Origin: Paracoccaceae bacterium
Lineage (GTDB): Bacteria; Pseudomonadota; Alphaproteobacteria; Rhodobacterales; Rhodobacteraceae
Direction: 5' to 3'
Length of the DNA: 17,119 bases
Assembly (NCBI GenBank): GCA_007134805.1
Contig: SLKB01000131.1
Location: forward strand, 1-17,119
This document shows, one piece after another, positions 15,159 to 17,119 of this stretch. Position 1 is the stretch's first letter; each line of letters starts with the position of its first letter. The notes under the pieces were generated by a model that saw only the letters and a program-made list of their open reading frames with translations, ran no database searches and had not been told where the DNA came from. The translations under genes and the position numbers were made by a program.

Positions 15159-15713
15159 CGTCGGGGATCACGTTCGCGTCAGGCTCAACGATAGGGGCTG
15201 AACATCCGGACCGCTCAACTGCGGACCGGCCCCCCGAGTAGCGCGTGTCATCCTGTGTTGACGCCCGCGCGCTCGATCGCGGAACCACTCGGCCTGCATC
15301 CAGAGTATCCACCTGATCACGACGGACACTCTGAAGCCGAGCTCGATGCTTCTGGATGATCCTCACAGCGTGTTTCTCTGTAAGCGACAGCCAGCCCGCC
15401 AGGAAGTGCAGTGCCTTGGGTAGGCCAAGCCGTGTGAAGTGAGGCGAGACGGGTCGTTCAACCCGTTGGCACCTGGCTCGGAATGGTCAGATGAGGGTGG
15501 GGTCGAGGATCACTCGGGGGCTTCTCGGCCGCGCCGACTGATATCCCCGGACCGGCTCGGCGGCCATCAGACTTGCGGTCTACAAAGTGCCCCGCGATCG
15601 CAAGGCGGATCACCCGTAGCTACGGATTCTGCAGTGAAACATCCTGCAAACTGACCAGTTTTCAGTTATTTTTACGATACTGCCGGCTTCCCGGCCTCCT
15701 GAAAAGTTATGTG
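15159..15713. other. Stretch without a recognisable gene
   Basis: No frame on either strand gives a protein I can recognise. The open frames are short, rich in Arg/Ser/Pro and without motifs or ribosome sites. The sequence contains CGGACCG twice (15207-15213 and 15222-15228), which can also fold as a hairpin with one mismatch, and becomes AT-richer after 15640. It may be decayed mobile DNA linking the tRNA-adjacent patch to the transporter operon. No transposase or integrase fragment could be identified by eye. Confidence 0.5.
15614..15660. promoter_or_regulatory. Two palindromes upstream of the polyamine transporter operon
   Basis: CCGTAGCTACGG (15614-15625) is a perfect 12-bp palindrome, and AACTG-AC-CAGTT (15649-15660) a 5-2-5 one. 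They lie about 55-100 bp upstream of the candidate -35. Either could be a regulator site. A small hairpin GCCGG-CTTC-CCGGC follows at 15682-15695. Confidence 0.3.
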
Positions 15714-15742
15714 TTGCAATCAAGACGCTGCTTGGCTTTACT
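15714..15742 (+). promoter_or_regulatory. Candidate promoter of the polyamine transporter operon
   Basis: TTGCAA (15714-15719) and TTTACT (15737-15742) are separated by 17 nt in the AT-richest part of the region. This predicts a leader of about 58 nt before the ATPase start. Confidence 0.35.
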
Positions 15743-15807
15743 AAGCGGCAGAAGAGAGCGGAACACCGCCATATACCGGCTAGTCCGACAACACGGGGAG
15801 AACAAAC

Positions 15808-16914
15808 TTGGTCGCAGCGCAGCAAGGCGACGGCTTCGTCCGTTTTGAGGGTGTCCAGAAGAGTTACGATGGCGAGACACTTGTGGTGAAGGATCTGAAC
15901 CTTTCCGTGGCGAAGGGTGAATTCCTGACCATGCTGGGGCCCTCGGGCTCGGGCAAGACAACCTGCCTGATGATGCTTGCCGGTTTCGAAACGGCGACAC
16001 ATGGCGAGATCCTGCTTGACAGCAAGCCGATCAACTCGGTCCCGCCCCACAAACGCGGCATCGGAATGGTCTTCCAGAATTACGCGCTGTTCCCGCATAT
16101 GACCGTGGGCGAAAACCTGTCTTTTCCGCTGGAAGTGCGTGGCCTGGGCAAGTCGCAGCGCGAGGCGAAGATCAAGCGCGCGCTCGACATGGTGCAGATG
16201 GGCGCCTTCATGAACCGCCGCCCCGCGCAGCTTTCGGGCGGGCAGCAGCAGCGCATCGCGCTCTCACGCGCGCTGGTGTTCGAGCCCGAACTGGTGCTGA
16301 TGGATGAGCCACTCGGCGCGCTCGACAAGCAGCTGCGCGAGCATATGCAGTTCGAGATCACCAAGCTCGCGCATGATCTGGGCATCACGACCGTCTACGT
16401 CACCCATGACCAGACCGAAGCCCTGACCATGTCCGACAATGTCGCCGTGTTCGAAGACGGGCGCATCCAGCAACTCGCGCCGCCCGATGTGCTCTATGAA
16501 GAGCCGCAGAACAGTTTCGTTGCGCAATTCATCGGTGAAAACAACACGATGGACGGTGTCGTCAAGGAAATCCGGGGTGAGGCCTGTGTCGTGCAGCTCG
16601 ACGGTGGCGAGCTGATCGATGCGAAGCCCGTCAATGTCTCGAAGGTCGGCGAGCGCACCCGTGTCTCGATCCGCCCCGAACGGGTGGAGGCCAACAAGGA
16701 CCGGCTCGACCCCGACGCGCATCTGATCAAGGCCGAGGTGATGGAATTCATCTACATGGGCGATGTCTTCCGCACGCGCCTCAAGGTCGCCGGAAACGAG
16801 AATTTCATCATGAAGACCCGCAACGCGCCCGATCAGGTGCGCCACAAGAGAGGGAACATGATTGAAATCGGCTGGATGCCGAAGGATTGCCGCGCGCTCG
16901 ACTGTCCGGCGTGA
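15808..16914 (+). CDS. ABC transporter ATP-binding protein, polyamine (PotA) type
   Basis: This 368-aa protein powers uptake of a small cationic or organic solute, most likely spermidine/putrescine or a related compound, at the inner face of the membrane. The ATPase domain is complete: Walker A GPSGSGKTT (44-52), Q-loop Gln90, signature LSGGQQQR (142-149), Walker B LVLMDEPLGALD (162-173) and H-switch His200 in VYVTHDQ. The C-terminal 120 residues have the TOBE-type fold expected for PotA (FIGENNTMDGVV, then VSIRPERV). It starts with TTG at 15808, 7 nt after GGGGAG; no ATG gives a complete N-terminus. A binding-protein gene follows 98 nt later. PotA-type ATPases have many paralogues with different substrates, so the substrate is inferred from family resemblance only. 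Confidence 0.88.
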   Translation: MVAAQQGDGFVRFEGVQKSYDGETLVVKDLNLSVAKGEFLTMLGPSGSGKTTCLMMLAGFETATHGEILLDSKPINSVPPHKRGIGMVFQNYALFPHMTVGENLSFPLEVRGLGKSQREAKIKRALDMVQMGAFMNRRPAQLSGGQQQRIALSRALVFEPELVLMDEPLGALDKQLREHMQFEITKLAHDLGITTVYVTHDQTEALTMSDNVAVFEDGRIQQLAPPDVLYEEPQNSFVAQFIGENNTMDGVVKEIRGEACVVQLDGGELIDAKPVNVSKVGERTRVSIRPERVEANKDRLDPDAHLIKAEVMEFIYMGDVFRTRLKVAGNENFIMKTRNAPDQVRHKRGNMIEIGWMPKDCRALDCPA

Positions 16915-16968
16915 CATTCCGGCCGGCCATCTGCATCAGGTCCGAGGGACGGAACTGTCTGCAAGTCG

Positions 16969-16987
16969 CACTGCCAGCAAGGCAGTG
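16969..16987 (+). other. Hairpin in the leader of the binding-protein gene
   Basis: CACTGCC and GGCAGTG form a perfect 7-bp stem around AGCAA, 13 nt before the AGGAGG ribosome site. No T tract follows. In ABC operons such intercistronic stems often stabilise one part of the mRNA so that binding protein is made in excess. Confidence 0.45.
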
Positions 16988-17012
16988 AAAAACACAAACA
17001 AGGAGGTACTAC

Positions 17013-17119
17013 ATGTCTACCAAACTGAAAATGATCGGGCTCAGCTCGGCGGTCAGCGTGCTCGCACTCAGCGCGGCAGCGGATGACCCGGTGTCGCTCA
17101 CGATCGTGTCCTGGGGCGG
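17013..17119 (+). CDS. Periplasmic solute-binding protein of ABC transporter (3' end cut by window)
   Basis: Only the first 35 codons are present. They encode a signal peptide (MSTKLKM, then a hydrophobic Leu/Ser/Val/Ala core, likely cut after SAAA) followed by DDPVSLTIVSWGG, the usual mature start of extracellular polyamine- or spermidine-type binding proteins. A consensus AGGAGG lies 6 nt before the ATG, stronger than that of the ATPase gene, in keeping with high expression. It should capture the substrate in the periplasm for the upstream ATPase and for permeases expected beyond the window. Confidence 0.8.
   Translation, partial: MSTKLKMIGLSSAVSVLALSAAADDPVSLTIVSWG

Noticed and set aside
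15439..15848. Short plus-strand open frames at 15439-15654 and 15573-15848
   Set aside because: No ribosome sites, no motifs, and the second overlaps the transporter promoter and ATPase start. Composition is not protein-like.
1..17119. CRISPR arrays, toxin-antitoxin pairs or phage structural genes
   Set aside because: No spaced repeats, paired small genes or phage-like proteins were seen on either strand.

Overview
The window is a GC-rich, densely packed chromosomal segment that looks like a member of the Alphaproteobacteria, most probably Rhodobacteraceae. That placement rests on the gene families: an aa3-type cytochrome c oxidase subunit I followed by a DUF2244 gene, the nrdR-ribD pair, gatC-gatA, and an FNR-like TTGA-N6-TCAA box. 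It is inferred by eye from protein character; no database search was possible.

Layout. 1-1328 holds the 3' part of an Uup-type ABC-F gene. It converges on an SDR oxidoreductase gene (minus, 1332-1994). From 2167 to 9005 everything runs on the plus strand: a secreted L,D-transpeptidase, nrdR, ribD, tadA, a ceramidase-like membrane hydrolase, gatC-gatA, a lipoprotein with an excalibur-like C-terminus, and an N-acetylmuramoyl-L-alanine amidase. Spacing is tight (nrdR-ribD 3 nt, tadA-ceramidase 4 nt, gatC-gatA overlapping by ATGA), so several of these are probably co-transcribed. From 8999 to 12157 the minus strand carries lipB, ctaD and a DUF2244 membrane protein. The amidase and DUF2244 genes overlap tail to tail by 7 bp. 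The lipB-ctaD gap holds a perfect FNR-like box and a second inverted repeat, so ctaD is probably redox-regulated. Divergent from lipB is a 555-aa secreted protein with a peptidoglycan-binding domain and a glycine zipper.

A tRNA-Leu(GAG) gene at 14022-14108 marks a change of character. It is followed by a short, apparently frameshifted AlpA/excisionase-like HTH gene, a Tat-exported DUF3047 protein, and about 0.7 kb without a recognisable gene. I read this as the worn remnant of an element inserted next to a tRNA. After it comes a polyamine-type ABC transporter operon: a complete ATPase gene and the start of a periplasmic binding protein gene, cut by the window edge.

Most of the window is housekeeping: translation fidelity (TadA, GatCA, Uup), riboflavin and lipoate synthesis, respiration, nucleotide-reductase control and cell-wall maintenance. 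I found no convincing new multi-gene system. The points most worth a second look are the ctaD control region, a terminator-like hairpin inside the 5' coding part of the DUF2244 gene, the decayed tRNA-adjacent patch, and a secreted-protein gene with a 12-nt tandem repeat.
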